Below, piece by piece: positions 54,706 to 64,000 of a stretch of 64,000 bases of DNA (positions are counted from its first letter, which is position 1; the number at the start of each line of letters is the position of its first letter). Source of the DNA: Sphagnum magellanicum (lineage: Eukaryota; Streptophyta; Sphagnopsida; Sphagnales; Sphagnaceae); assembly GCA_021904315.1 (NCBI GenBank), contig CM038907.1, positions 29,891,223-29,955,222 of the forward strand, read 5' to 3'. Both the position numbers and the translations under genes were made by a program. A model generated the notes under the pieces. The model saw only the letters and a list, made by a program, of their open reading frames with translations, did no database searches and had not been told where the DNA came from.

Positions 54706-55426
54706 CAGGGTACAATCACGATTGGGGTAACACAACAAGAACCATGAAGTACACATGACTATCTTGTTTTAAGTCTTGAGTCCTAAGGCCAAATCATGTT
54801 TTGAAATGTGAAACAATGAAAGGATGCCATGTATGTTTAATCATTCAACCAAAAAGTGTTACAAAATTTGAAAACAATTAATTAAACAAATTTTGGATGT
54901 CATGTTGAAGCATAAACCATAAAGGAACACAAGACTCCAAGACATTTCTAGAATGATAGTCTCTCATTTGGAGTGCCAAAATCTTAGTAAAAACATTAAA
55001 AAATGTCCTTTTTTAATAGATCCACATCTCTTATATTTCCCCTTAAACCTTTGGAATGTAAAATATTTATTAATATAATTAATATAATTTTAAAAAATTA
55101 ATATAACCTTTTTTATGAAGAAAATTAAAAATTCTAGTATTAATTTGAACAAATATTGTTATTCTTGTTGATTCTTTTTCAATAAAATTGCGTAGTGGGA
55201 TAATGTTCCTAAAATGTGTTCCAAGACATTTAAGGACATGTTTAAATTATCCAAATCACAAACAATCACAACCATTTCAATCACAAAGAATGTGAGTATT
55301 ACATAAAAAAATAAATTCACCAAAATAAATGAATTGATAAACATAGTGGTCATTCAAAGTAGTGTCTTGTGAATGATTTTGAGGTGAGACATTCCTTTTG
55401 TGTACCCCAATCGTGATTGTACCCTA
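54706..55426. mobile_element. Small DNA transposon, 23-bp perfect inverted ends, TA flanks
   Basis: GGGTACAATCACGATTGGGG at the left end recurs perfectly, reverse complemented, at the right end (55402-55424). Including flanking bases, 23 of 23 match. TA precedes the left end and follows the right end, the target duplication expected of Tc1/mariner-type elements. The 721-bp interior has no transposase. It interrupts the minus-strand remnant. Confidence 0.68.
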
Positions 55427-56708
55427 TACCCTTTTTTCGTTCCATGTTGCATCGAAGACCATGATTACCTTCACTAAGAGTTTGTGCTCAACATACTCAA
55501 TCAGTGATTGGAATTCTTTGTCCACATTAGTACAATTGCGCACATGTTCAACACATATGGTGGTCACATTTTTGACATTATTGCTACATTGGTTCAATTT
55601 TTGCATCTCACAGAAAATGAACAAGGATGAAACAAATTAGGGTTGTAGTGTTATTGCCTAAGTTATCAACTTGAAAGTTAGAAAACAAAAAAAACATGGA
55701 ACTAAAATGACATACTTGTAAACTTTAATCTTACATATTTATTCTACAAATGACCAATTCCTATACAAAGACATGAAGACATCTTCAACCCAATCCTCCC
55801 ATTTTCCATTTTTGAATTGTTTGTATTATGCCAACCTGGATTTGAATTTGTCAATGGTATCCTTCTCCCAATCATAATGTTGTAACATGTACGGTAGTAA
55901 CACAAATAGAACTAGAATTTGTTTCATGAAAAGAGGAGGAGGAGGTGGACATGCTATGCCATTTGAGCCTCTTATTCTACTTCCAAGCATGTAGATGGAA
56001 ATGCTTCTTTGCATTCACTCTTGATTTCAAAAAACTCCTTATTGAAAATTTGTGAGGAATTAAGTCGAGAAAACTGACCCAAGATTTTCGCCACAACCTT
56101 CCAAGATGATGGGTCCCCTAACCCCTATGCTACAAACCCAAATGGCATTAATGTCAACTTAGGAATTGTTTCAATTCTTTTAACAAATGCCACATTACGA
56201 TCTATTTTTGCAAGTTTTTGTTGTTCCAAACATGAGCATACTACGATCAAACCATGTTCATAAAAAAAGTATCCCATCTTTTCTAGCAAGTTCTTCCAAA
56301 GGTAGATTAATGACATGTAGCCTATCTAGTCCTTTTCCTTCACAAAAGGACTTAAAATTAGGAATAGATGTCTCATCACTCTTCTGTTCAATTGTACTAT
56401 TAGATAAGGTTACCACATACCCATCACCTTTCTTCAAATGTCTTTGAACTACCCCATTTATAAACTTTTTCGATTTAGTTCTAATTTTTTGCCTTGTCGT
56501 TCCTTGGTTGACAACATTAATTTTTTCCTTGTTAGTTGTAGCAAAAAACTCAACATTTTTTTCCCTATTCTTCTACCCAAGCATTGAACATGTTTGACAT
56601 CTTAATGAATTCCATTAGTGACGTCATTAGCGAACTCCACATTTGATGTTTCACACATGTTTGTAATGAATGTGCACCTACAATAATTTGCATTGACCTA
56701 GCAAGTGA

Positions 56709-57353
56709 GTGAAACATCCTTGGGTGGACCGCTAGGAACCACCTCAAGGAATGGTTAAGGAACCAAAAATGCACATATCATTTTCTTGGGCCTTTTACTT
56801 TAAATGTTTTCACAATTATAAATTATTTTTTCCTCATGTTTATCAATTACATGCACTAATATATGGCTTGAAGTTTATTTTGGAATTTTAAAAAATGGAA
56901 ATTTTTTAATTTTGTTATTGTAATTAAAATGGCCCCTTCCGAAATTGATAGCCATAAATTTGGAAATTCACAACTAAATTATACTTACTCAAATAATTCC
57001 TAATAAAAACTTAGAAATAGAATGACTTTCAAATTACCTTCTAGAAAAAAAAAATTTAAGAAAATTCTCAAATCATGTTTCAAATTTGTGTTCCTAACCA
57101 AAAAATTCAAGGAAAGGTGGCCATCGTTACATTACTGAATTTTTTTCTAAATGCAATGATTAGGAACATAAAAATACACAATATTCTTTATATTATTGGA
57201 ATTTCAAAATCTATGGAACCTAATAAATGTACTCATTTTAAAAAATTATGAAAAAAATTATTTAAGTGTTTTTTTATGATTTTTCAAAGTTCGATGGGTC
57301 CAGGATAATCAAGGTGTAACGTTCCTAATGGTCCACCCAAGGATGTTTTTGCC
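56709..57353. mobile_element. Small DNA transposon, hAT-like, about 30-bp inverted ends
   Basis: The left end contains AAACATCCTTGGGTGGACC then GCTAGGAAC. The right end reverse complemented has the same 19 bases then ATTAGGAAC. CAAGTGA flanks both sides (56702-56708 and 57354-57360), a 7-bp, possibly decayed 8-bp, target duplication that suits hAT elements. The 645-bp interior is non-coding. Coding frame of the surrounding remnant is recovered on either side. Confidence 0.72.
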
Positions 57354-58586
57354 CAAGTGACTTTAAATCATGTAGCATTTTAAACCAACACATTTGCCTG
57401 ATGAGTTCAATATCTCTTACAAGTTTTTGATCTTGTTTCGCATCAATCTCCGTGTGGGTTTTCAATGGCAAATGGGAAAAACCTTTCTCAATAACTAACA
57501 TGTGTTTTAGCTTCTTGGTTTCCTACACATTTTCGAAATTTGGATACGTAGGTAATTGCACATGTTTATTTGCATCTGGATAGAAAGGTGCATCATCACA
57601 ACCCTTGTAGTGGTGTTCTGAAAGTTTCAACTTGCTAGGCCACTCTCAACCATAGTAGATACACACATCTTGTTGTCCTTTTGCTACTTTCTCACTATCA
57701 TTGGGTGTTACCTAACATATATTGGCATATTTTTTATTAGTTTCTTTGGAGCTTCATTAGACATTTTATCACTACATTGACAACCTATGGAACCAAAATA
57801 ACTTCAATAGCCACAAACTTGTTATGAACTAAACAAAATTTAACATTTAATTTTTTTTTCAAAAAACTAATAATATTACCTTAATAATTACAAAGTCCAA
57901 CTTGGTTTCACTATAAAGCTGTGGAATCACAAATTGTTCTATAACCTTTTTGTACCCCATGTTCACAAAATACCACACCAAACCTTTAGGTTTTGTATAA
58001 GACAATTCATTCCCAATTTTGCTAACTTTGTTATTTTAGACCATTAGAAGACCTGACACACCAATCCCCACAAATATAATCAACGATGCTTTGAAGAAAA
58101 GAATTGCATTGTATATTGTAAAACCATAAAAATTAAATGAAGCTTCCCTTCTATCAATAGTTGTTGAAAAAAAAACATTTTTGTGTTTTAGGCTCCTCTA
58201 CTAAAATTTTGCGTTTCAAAGGTGTTTCTTTTGTGAAGGATTTCGTGCCATCCATGAGCACCCTAGCAAAATATTGTATGTTGTAGGAAGGTGCTTCCAC
58301 AAATGTTTCAAAGCCATTGATTCTAGCAAAATTTCGAAAAGCTTACTAGAACAACAATCTTCTTGAAGCTTGAATGTCTTACAACACTCTTTCTCACTCC
58401 ATTGCCTCCATTACCCAAACTATTGCAATAATTTGGCAAGGGCCTTCTTTTGCTCATGTGAACCAATTAAAGTCTCTTACGACAAAAAGTTCAGCATTAT
58501 TGATGCACAATTACAAAATTGATAATTGCTTCACCCTTGTACAGTGATGACAATGGACACAAGCCAGAAGATGGTAGACTCGTTTA

Positions 58587-58606
58587 AGGTTTAGGGTTTT
58601 GAAATT
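58587..58606 (+). promoter_or_regulatory. Telo-box-like motif near the 5' end of the remnant
   Basis: The minus strand contains CAAAACCCTAAACC. AAACCCTAA boxes are common in 5' regions of plant genes. It lies about 100 bp upstream of the first coding block of the minus-strand remnant, so it may be part of its promoter or leader. Confidence 0.3.
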
Positions 58607-58734
58607 TGGAAACATGACATCATCTCATCTCACATGAAATGGCTATAGGTTTGGAAATCAGTTTAGGGTTATAGGTTAATGGACTAGCTCATGGCATGAC
58701 ATGGCCCATGTGATGATCCGCATTTTGGTTCCCA

Positions 58735-59200
58735 TGGATGTGATGGGATGGCGGCGGGCTGGATGTTACGCAGGGCGAGGTCGTAACGTGCCTACGTGGC
58801 AGTTATGCGAACGGGGTGACAGCGCACGGGGAGGGTGAGTTGCTGACGTCATGCAGTGCTGGCAGTACGGATTTACCGGACGCAATCAATTTCTTTGGCC
58901 TGTTTAATATTTTCCCCCGTTCGCCCTGGCCCACTGGAGAATCCCCAGCTTGTCGACTTGTGCACGCGTTGCCAGATCTGCATTCAACCATCCAAAATTT
59001 AGGGGCCGCGGACAGAATCCATGTTTCGTCGTTCCTTTTCGCGTCACCCGCACGTTTTCCTCTGCTGTGGTGCTTGCTTCAGCAGAGGCCCTTTTCATTT
59101 ATTCAGGCCTTTTCATTTACTGCTCATGAGTCACGAGGTTGAGGTATCTTACCCTTTCGCCGTACCCGCCATATATTCAAATAGCTCCTTAATGTAAATC
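58735..59200. promoter_or_regulatory. CpG-rich, low-repeat region with bZIP-type sites
   Basis: Much richer in GC and CpG than the rest of the window. Contains TACGTGGC (58793-58800, G-box-like), TGACGTCA (58844-58851, palindromic bZIP site), CACGCG and a TATATTCAAATAG TATA-like stretch near 59171. A short ATG frame (12 codons) follows at 59211. No full ORF follows in either direction, so what it might drive is unknown. It could equally be part of a young repeat. Confidence 0.35.
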
Positions 59201-59479
59201 CCCCACGCCATGGAGAAGGTGATTGGATGCCTGTGGGCCACAAAATAAAAGGCCATCTGGGGGCTAGTGGCCAAGTAATCTAGTGGTTAAAACTCTGAAA
59301 AATAACTGGACACCACAATCCTGCAATCAGATCAGTATATTCCCCCACAATATATTTCCCATGCCATTATCCTGAGCAAAAAGGGCTGTGACTAGTGTTA
59401 GGCAAATATTTTATGTGCATCCAATGAGGTCTCTCAGTACGTGTAGAATTGGCTCATTATTTTTTCTTTCTAGGATGGG

Positions 59480-59855
59480 GGAGAGAGGAGGAACCGGAGG
59501 ATTTTCGGATGAGCTAAGTCAGTATAGTAGAGTAGGCCTGCCTATTACTCTTTCTGGAAGATTTTTTGGATTCAGGGTTTTGTTCCCGCACATGTATGTT
59601 CCCAATGGTGTTGTTCTCTACGGTGTTCCAGTTTTTCCTCCATATCTTGGTTAGTGTTATCTCCTGTGGTTTGCCACATCTTCTTTATGTTGTTCCCCCA
59701 GTTCCTGTTTGGCCCCTCACATACTTCCTTAAGCATATCCCATATGCCTTGAGCAAGTGTCAAATGTTTTTTATGTTGTCCCCATAGTTCCCATGCTATT
59801 GCCAATAGCACTACATTCTCTATCCCTTTCCCAAAACTCTGGAGTATTCATTCAA
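59480..59855 (-). CDS. Unrecognised minus-strand open frame
   Basis: The open frame reads LQSFGKGIENVV (about 59850), VLLAIAWELWGQHKK, IWDMLKEVCEGPNRNWGNNI and a His/Glu-rich end at 59572. Composition and length (over 90 codons) look protein-like. The tryptophan-rich AIAWELWGQ piece is reminiscent of C-terminal ends of LINE-type polyproteins, but this is only an impression. Upstream frame is closed by a TGA near 59860. Confidence 0.25.
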
Positions 59856-60249
59856 AACTTTTTCTGTGATCAGGCAATCAGCCAGGCCTATCACCAAAAA
59901 CAAAAGTTTTGAACCTTGTATGCACTAACTAATAAAAACACGATATGTCACTGGCCTCTAGATTTGAAATATCAAACCTTGTGAAAATTTAAAAGTAGAT
60001 TAATTTATTACAATTCCCAAACTTTTAAAAATACCCAATATTTATTTATAAATTTATTGGGTATTAGATTTATTGTGTATTTAAAAAATCTAATACTCTT
60101 GTTCTCGTCTGAACTTAAGCTGATGCAATTGAAGTTGTGTGCATGTCTTTGGACCAGTGTTGTGCATGTAAGTGTCAATTGCCGTATATATGGCGTGTAA
60201 ATCCAGTGTAAGTGTGTAATTACTAAAATTATTTGTAAAGTCACCCAGC

Positions 60250-60515
60250 CTTTGGGCCTCCTTTCACCCCAAACCCTTCTTTCAGGGGTAACCGTAAAGT
60301 AAGAAAAATTTATTAAATCTGGGAATGAAATGCTGAAAATCAGCATTTAATGCACAAGGTTCAAGACTAATTATAGTAGCTTTACAAGTAGGAGCAGTAA
60401 CGGAGGCGCTAAAGAAAAAGGAAAGACAGGCTGAAACTCAGTTCACCACATAAACTGAGGTTCCCCCACCCTTGAATGCTAGTGTTTTTCATTTTTAAAA
60501 ATCTCACCCTATTTA
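60250..60515 (+). repeat. Direct duplication, copy 1
   Basis: Starts ctttgggcctcctttcaccc and is repeated at 60938 with about 688-base offset. Contains the conserved hairpin AAATGCTGA-aaa-TCAGCATTT and a tail with gctgaaactcag. Confidence 0.75.
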
Positions 60516-60715
60516 TGATCAAACTCAGGGTTCTAGCATTGTTTTCCTTACTGTATAGATAATTTTATTATATATCTTTAATGACCAGACCTTCTTGCAA
60601 AGTCATATGAATTAGTTGTGGGTGTATATTTTGATGAGTTTTTTTCTTTTTTTGCAATGGGCCCTTTTAGCTTATCATCAAAAACATCATGAAATCTCCT
60701 CTCCTCAAGTAACAC

Positions 60716-60930
60716 TGTTATATATTTACATTTTTTTGCATAGCCATGTAAAATCATATAAACATGTTTAGTTTTACATTTACATTGTTTTATTGGACCT
60801 TGTAAAATTATATTAATATATTTAATTTTACACTTACATTGATTTACACGTCATAAAATAAATTTACACAGTTTTACATTTACACTTACACGGATTAAAA
60901 TTCATTGAGTCCCAAACCATTTACACGCAC
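60716..60930 (+). repeat. TTTACA/TTACAC-rich stretch
   Basis: Dense run of tttacatttaca, tttacactt and ttacacgg words between the two direct copies. Not a clean tandem array. Confidence 0.45.
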
Positions 60931-60937
60931 AACACTG

Positions 60938-61247
60938 CTTTGGACCTCCTTTCACCCCCTATCCCCTCTTTGTGTGAGTCCGCAAAGTAAGGAGGTTTTA
61001 TTAAATCTGGGTATGAAATGCTGAAACTCAGCATTTAATGCACAAGGTTAGAGGTAATTATAGTGGTTGTACAGGTAGGAGCAGTGAAAATACATGCAGC
61101 AGCAATGGAGGCGCTCGGGAAACGTGAAAGAGGGGTCAAAAGAGGATGAAACTCAGTTTCCCACAAAAAAATGGTGCATTTCTCAGTTTCACCCCCTGCC
61201 TTTAAGGCTAATGTACTTTTCTGCAGTTGTTTTTGAATCTCACCCGG
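60938..61247 (+). repeat. Direct duplication, copy 2
   Basis: Matches 60250-60515 in the same orientation, longer by internal additions (for example a gcagcagcaatggaggcgct stretch). The hairpin AAATGCTGA-aac-TCAGCATTT is preserved. A 111-aa frame (61094-61429) overlaps it and is probably chance. Confidence 0.75.
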
Positions 61248-61439
61248 TTCTGGTGCTGTGTCGTGAGTTCACGGAAAACTCTGTTGTGCTCATGGGCGTG
61301 TGTGCCCACAGTCAGTTTTCTTGTTTTAAAAAAAATCTCTTTTGGCCCCCCACTCCCCAAAATAGAAGCACATGGGCGTTCCTTTGCCCTGCTCCCCCCT
61401 CTACTAGTTATATATCATATGCAAATTAAAGAAAAAGAA

Positions 61440-62460
61440 AAATGAGATTTACATGCAACTTATCAACTCATGAGGTAGCAGTGAGATGATTACCTTGATC
61501 AATCAACTACTCACTGTGATTACCTTCATCAATCAACTACCATTCACTTCACTGAGATACCAGCTGGACTTGACTACCACATCATCATAAGCCCTTTATT
61601 TTGTCAAGGCCTCCACGCAGGGTCTTTACCCTACCCAAACGGGACCATTGAGTCAAGTATCATAGGTCCCCAAGTAGTGTACTAATAACTCACAGGAAAT
61701 AACTTTAAAATTGTGGTCTGGAGTCTGGAACAATTGTGGACCGATCCACACGCAGCATGTAGCAATATGGTTTCTGGTGTAGTTAGACCGACCAATGGTA
61801 TCATTGGAACCAGAATTCTAATGCCGACAGCCTTGTTCAGGCCATGATCCATTTGATGGTTGGATGATTGGCTAGACACTCCTCTAGTAGGTGCATACGT
61901 CTTGCATAGGCAATTTGGTATGCAAGTGTAGAAACTAAAAATCAATGTTGGCGCATGATTGGGCCAAATATCCATAAACAATTTTAGGGAGCGTCTCACT
62001 AACATGGTAGCACCCCATTGGACAAGAGCTCCCAACACACCATTGGATTATAATTCCCTGAATATATGATGTATCCACTTGCCTTCTGACATTTCCATAC
62101 CTCTTTAATGTCTTTTCGCACTTTCCTGGTTCCTCATTAGGTGAAGCTGTTAACTCATTTATGTGTCCCGTAACTCGTAGGCATACCTCGCATACAATGG
62201 GTTATGTCTAGTAACTGGCTTTAAGCACACTGGTTACTAGGAATTGTCGAGACGCCTGAGCATAAAGACTATCACACACTGAGAGTATTCACAATAACTT
62301 GTGCACTCTCACAAGTTACCTAGTCCGTAAGTGGACTTGCACCATGGAACTCCTACAGGAATCACACCCTGCTACAAAGGTATTGCTGGAATCAAAGTGC
62401 ACAATTTGTGTCCACTTGGAACTAGAACTTCAACTAGTATAATATTGTTGTAAATTTTTC
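61440..62460. other. No gene recognised
   Basis: Moderate GC, no repeats shared with the rest of the window. The 118-aa minus frame 62038-61682 has no recognisable features. A direct repeat (gattaccttgatcaatcaac / gattaccttcatcaatcaac) is at 61488-61540. Confidence 0.4.
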
Positions 62461-64000
62461 TTTGTGGAAGGTCTAGACTCCAAGGTATTTCTTTTCAGTT
62501 TTGTGATCTCAAAAATCTGGTGAGTGTTTCCCAAAAAAATGGCAAAATTAGTCAAATTTATGTAGAGAAAAACAATAAAATTAAATTAAAATTTCCCAAC
62601 TATTTTTTCAAGAAGATAAATGCCAATATTAAGGTCTTGGTTCTTTAGACCATCCATAAATATTTTCGAAAACTTAGTGAGCTTACGTCTTTTATTCATG
62701 TTCTTGGGATTTATTCAGAGTCTATGGTTTCAAGGTGTTCACATAATTGTATGTCTATGTCATGTGCTAAAATAACTAGCTCACTTCACTCCCCCATCAC
62801 ATGAAATGGCAAAACCTTTACCAATGTTTTTAAAATACCTTTTCACAATCTCCACCTCCTTTACCATGATCTTTACCCTTTGAAAATTTTCCTTTCAAAG
62901 TGAAGCTACATATAACCTTTCACATTTAAAAAATGATATTAAATAAAAACTAAAATGTTCATGAAAAAAATAATAATTAGAATGATCACAAAAGTAGAAA
63001 ATGAAAAATAATAACTTTACATTTACCCTTTAAATGATTTCCAATGTTTTATTGAAATAAAAAAATCACAATTAGTTTACAATTTTTTAAACATTACATT
63101 ACATCATTTGTAAATATAAATAATGAAAGTAGGAGATAATGAAAGTGGGATCATAATATTTGGATATTTATAAGAAAGTAAGAATTTTAATTCATTATAA
63201 AATTTGAATTGACATTATATAACCTTGGATTATTCCAAAGTTTTTTCCCTTGGCTGCAAGGTTATAGTAAAAAACATTTAGTCAAAAATACAACGATATT
63301 ATTATCAAATTTTAAAATATTGGTTTGTGTGTGGACTAAGTGGCCTCAAACCATTTTCAAAAAAAAATTTGTATTGTAGCATCATTGGAAAGCAACCCAA
63401 GGAGGATTTAATATTAATTGGGAGTAATATTTTAAAAATTTGTACAAATTGTACAACATTAGCAAAATAAACCTCAAAACTAAAAAATGGCAAATTTTTC
63501 TTGCAGATATCTTTTTCATCAAGTTTTTGGAAACAAGAAATTAAATAAGGAATCTATGGCACCATATTCTTCTCTTTTTTATTTGGTTTTTTTGCCATGG
63601 TGCAAAAATTTCCAAAAATGGTGCTTCAAAACTTCTTTCAATTATTTTGAAATTGTAAAAAATAGAGGTTCAATAACTTAAAGACCTTGCTTCAAATTTG
63701 TACTAAAGGTTCTATCAACTTATAATAATTCACTAAAACCAAAATTGAATGTTCATCACAAAATTAAAACTTAACATGGACCAAAAACTAAAGGTTTTCT
63801 TAAAAGCCAATTAGAACCAAACAACATTTGTTAAACGACATATAATAATTATGACCCATGATATTTGTAATGCAACTTTGAGTAAACATAATGAATTCCA
63901 ATGTTATATTCAAACAATTTTTCAAACTTTTTACCAACATAGTTTGGGTGATCATTCATATATGCCACTTGCCAAAATAGCGAATGTAATTATTGCGCCA
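62461..64000. other. AT-rich end of window, no gene recognised
   Basis: Only short chance-like frames, and no element ends or RNA genes seen. Confidence 0.45.

Larger units (their letters stand above)
53900..58510 (-). pseudogene. Unrecognised minus-strand gene remnant (family X, copy 2)
   Basis: Coding blocks read right to left. 58340-58150: INGFETFVEAPSYNIQYFAR, GTKSFTKETPLKRKILVEEP. 58165-57885: DRREASFNFYGFTIYNAILF, KPKGLVWYFVNMGYKKVIEQ. A GT..AG intron of about 95 bp (57885-57790) follows. Then a C2H2-like segment is at about 57670-57600 (CIYYG.EWPSKLKL, HHYKGCDD). The frame continues to 57360, is interrupted by an insertion, and resumes at 56700-56570. Next come about 56510-56270, then 56014-55826 with LLPYMLQHYDWE and KWEDWVEDVFMSLY, matching the remnant at 1922-2300, and finally 55624-55424. 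Possible further blocks extend to 53.9 kb beyond a second insertion. Many stops. Domain unknown; probably transposon-encoded. Confidence 0.5.

Noticed and set aside
59266..59330. tRNA-like wording (TGGCCAAGT..CTAGTGGTTAAAACTC), possible tRNA or tRNA-derived SINE head
   Set aside because: There is an A-box-like part but no B box (GGTTCGANTCC), and it cannot be folded into a cloverleaf by eye.
61094..61429. 111-aa plus-strand frame
   Set aside because: Overlaps the second copy of a direct duplication whose first copy does not keep the frame open.
61682..62038. 118-aa minus-strand frame
   Set aside because: No domain, no codon pattern and no paralogue in the window. Not enough to call a gene.

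Overview
This is nuclear DNA from a land plant, probably one with a large, repeat-dense genome. The evidence is AT-rich, CpG-poor sequence carrying plant-type CACTA (En/Spm), Ty1/copia and Ty3/gypsy elements. There are GT..AG introns, and one fragment of plant-mitochondrial-type LSU rRNA sits on a nuclear-looking background. The species cannot be told from the sequence. I found no intact host gene. Almost all recognisable coding sequence belongs to transposable elements (TEs) in various stages of decay.

Layout. (a) 1-1704: the 5' end of a Ty3/gypsy element on the minus strand (LTR, primer-binding site, broken gag). (b) 1.9-3.0 kb: an unrecognised TE-like gene remnant, related to a longer minus-strand remnant at 53.9-58.5 kb. 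(c) 5.7-8.2 kb plus 37.2-48.3 kb: one old plus-strand Ty3/gypsy element. Its gag is cut in two at 8222/37234 by a 29-kb insertion, and a long decayed extra ORF region follows pol. (d) 8223-37233: the insertion, a CACTA transposon with degenerate CACTACTACAAATCATGG-type ends, a CTC target duplication and TTGACTA-rich subterminal repeats. It carries a leftward TNP2-type transposase lacking the central catalytic domain (11.2-14.2 kb) and a rightward En/Spm-type accessory gene with introns (25.0-28.0 kb, finishing at 35.95-36.08 kb). Between these two divergent genes lie a mitochondrial LSU rRNA fragment (14.7-14.9 kb) and a very large inverted repeat (arms about 2.4-2.7 kb, spacer 3.8 kb, 16.0-24.9 kb). 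(e) 27995-35949: a Ty1/copia element (minus strand, 313-bp LTRs) inserted in frame into the last exon of the accessory gene. Two solo gypsy LTRs have landed inside it, one in its LTR and one in its pol. A third solo LTR of the same family is at 10 kb. (f) 45263-47086: a non-autonomous CACTA-like element inside the gypsy extra-ORF region. (g) 48.4-53.6 kb: AT-rich sequence with minisatellites. (h) 53.9-58.5 kb: an unrecognised minus-strand gene remnant carrying two insertions with terminal inverted repeats. (i) 58.7-61.4 kb: a low-repeat, CpG-richer stretch with bZIP-type sites and a direct duplication. (j) 61.4-64 kb: nothing recognised.

The boundaries give a relative history: gypsy(+), then the CACTA insertion, then copia into CACTA, then gypsy LTR-family insertions into copia. 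Each step is supported by a target-site duplication read from the sequence. All domain names are from pattern recognition of translated sequence; no database search was possible.
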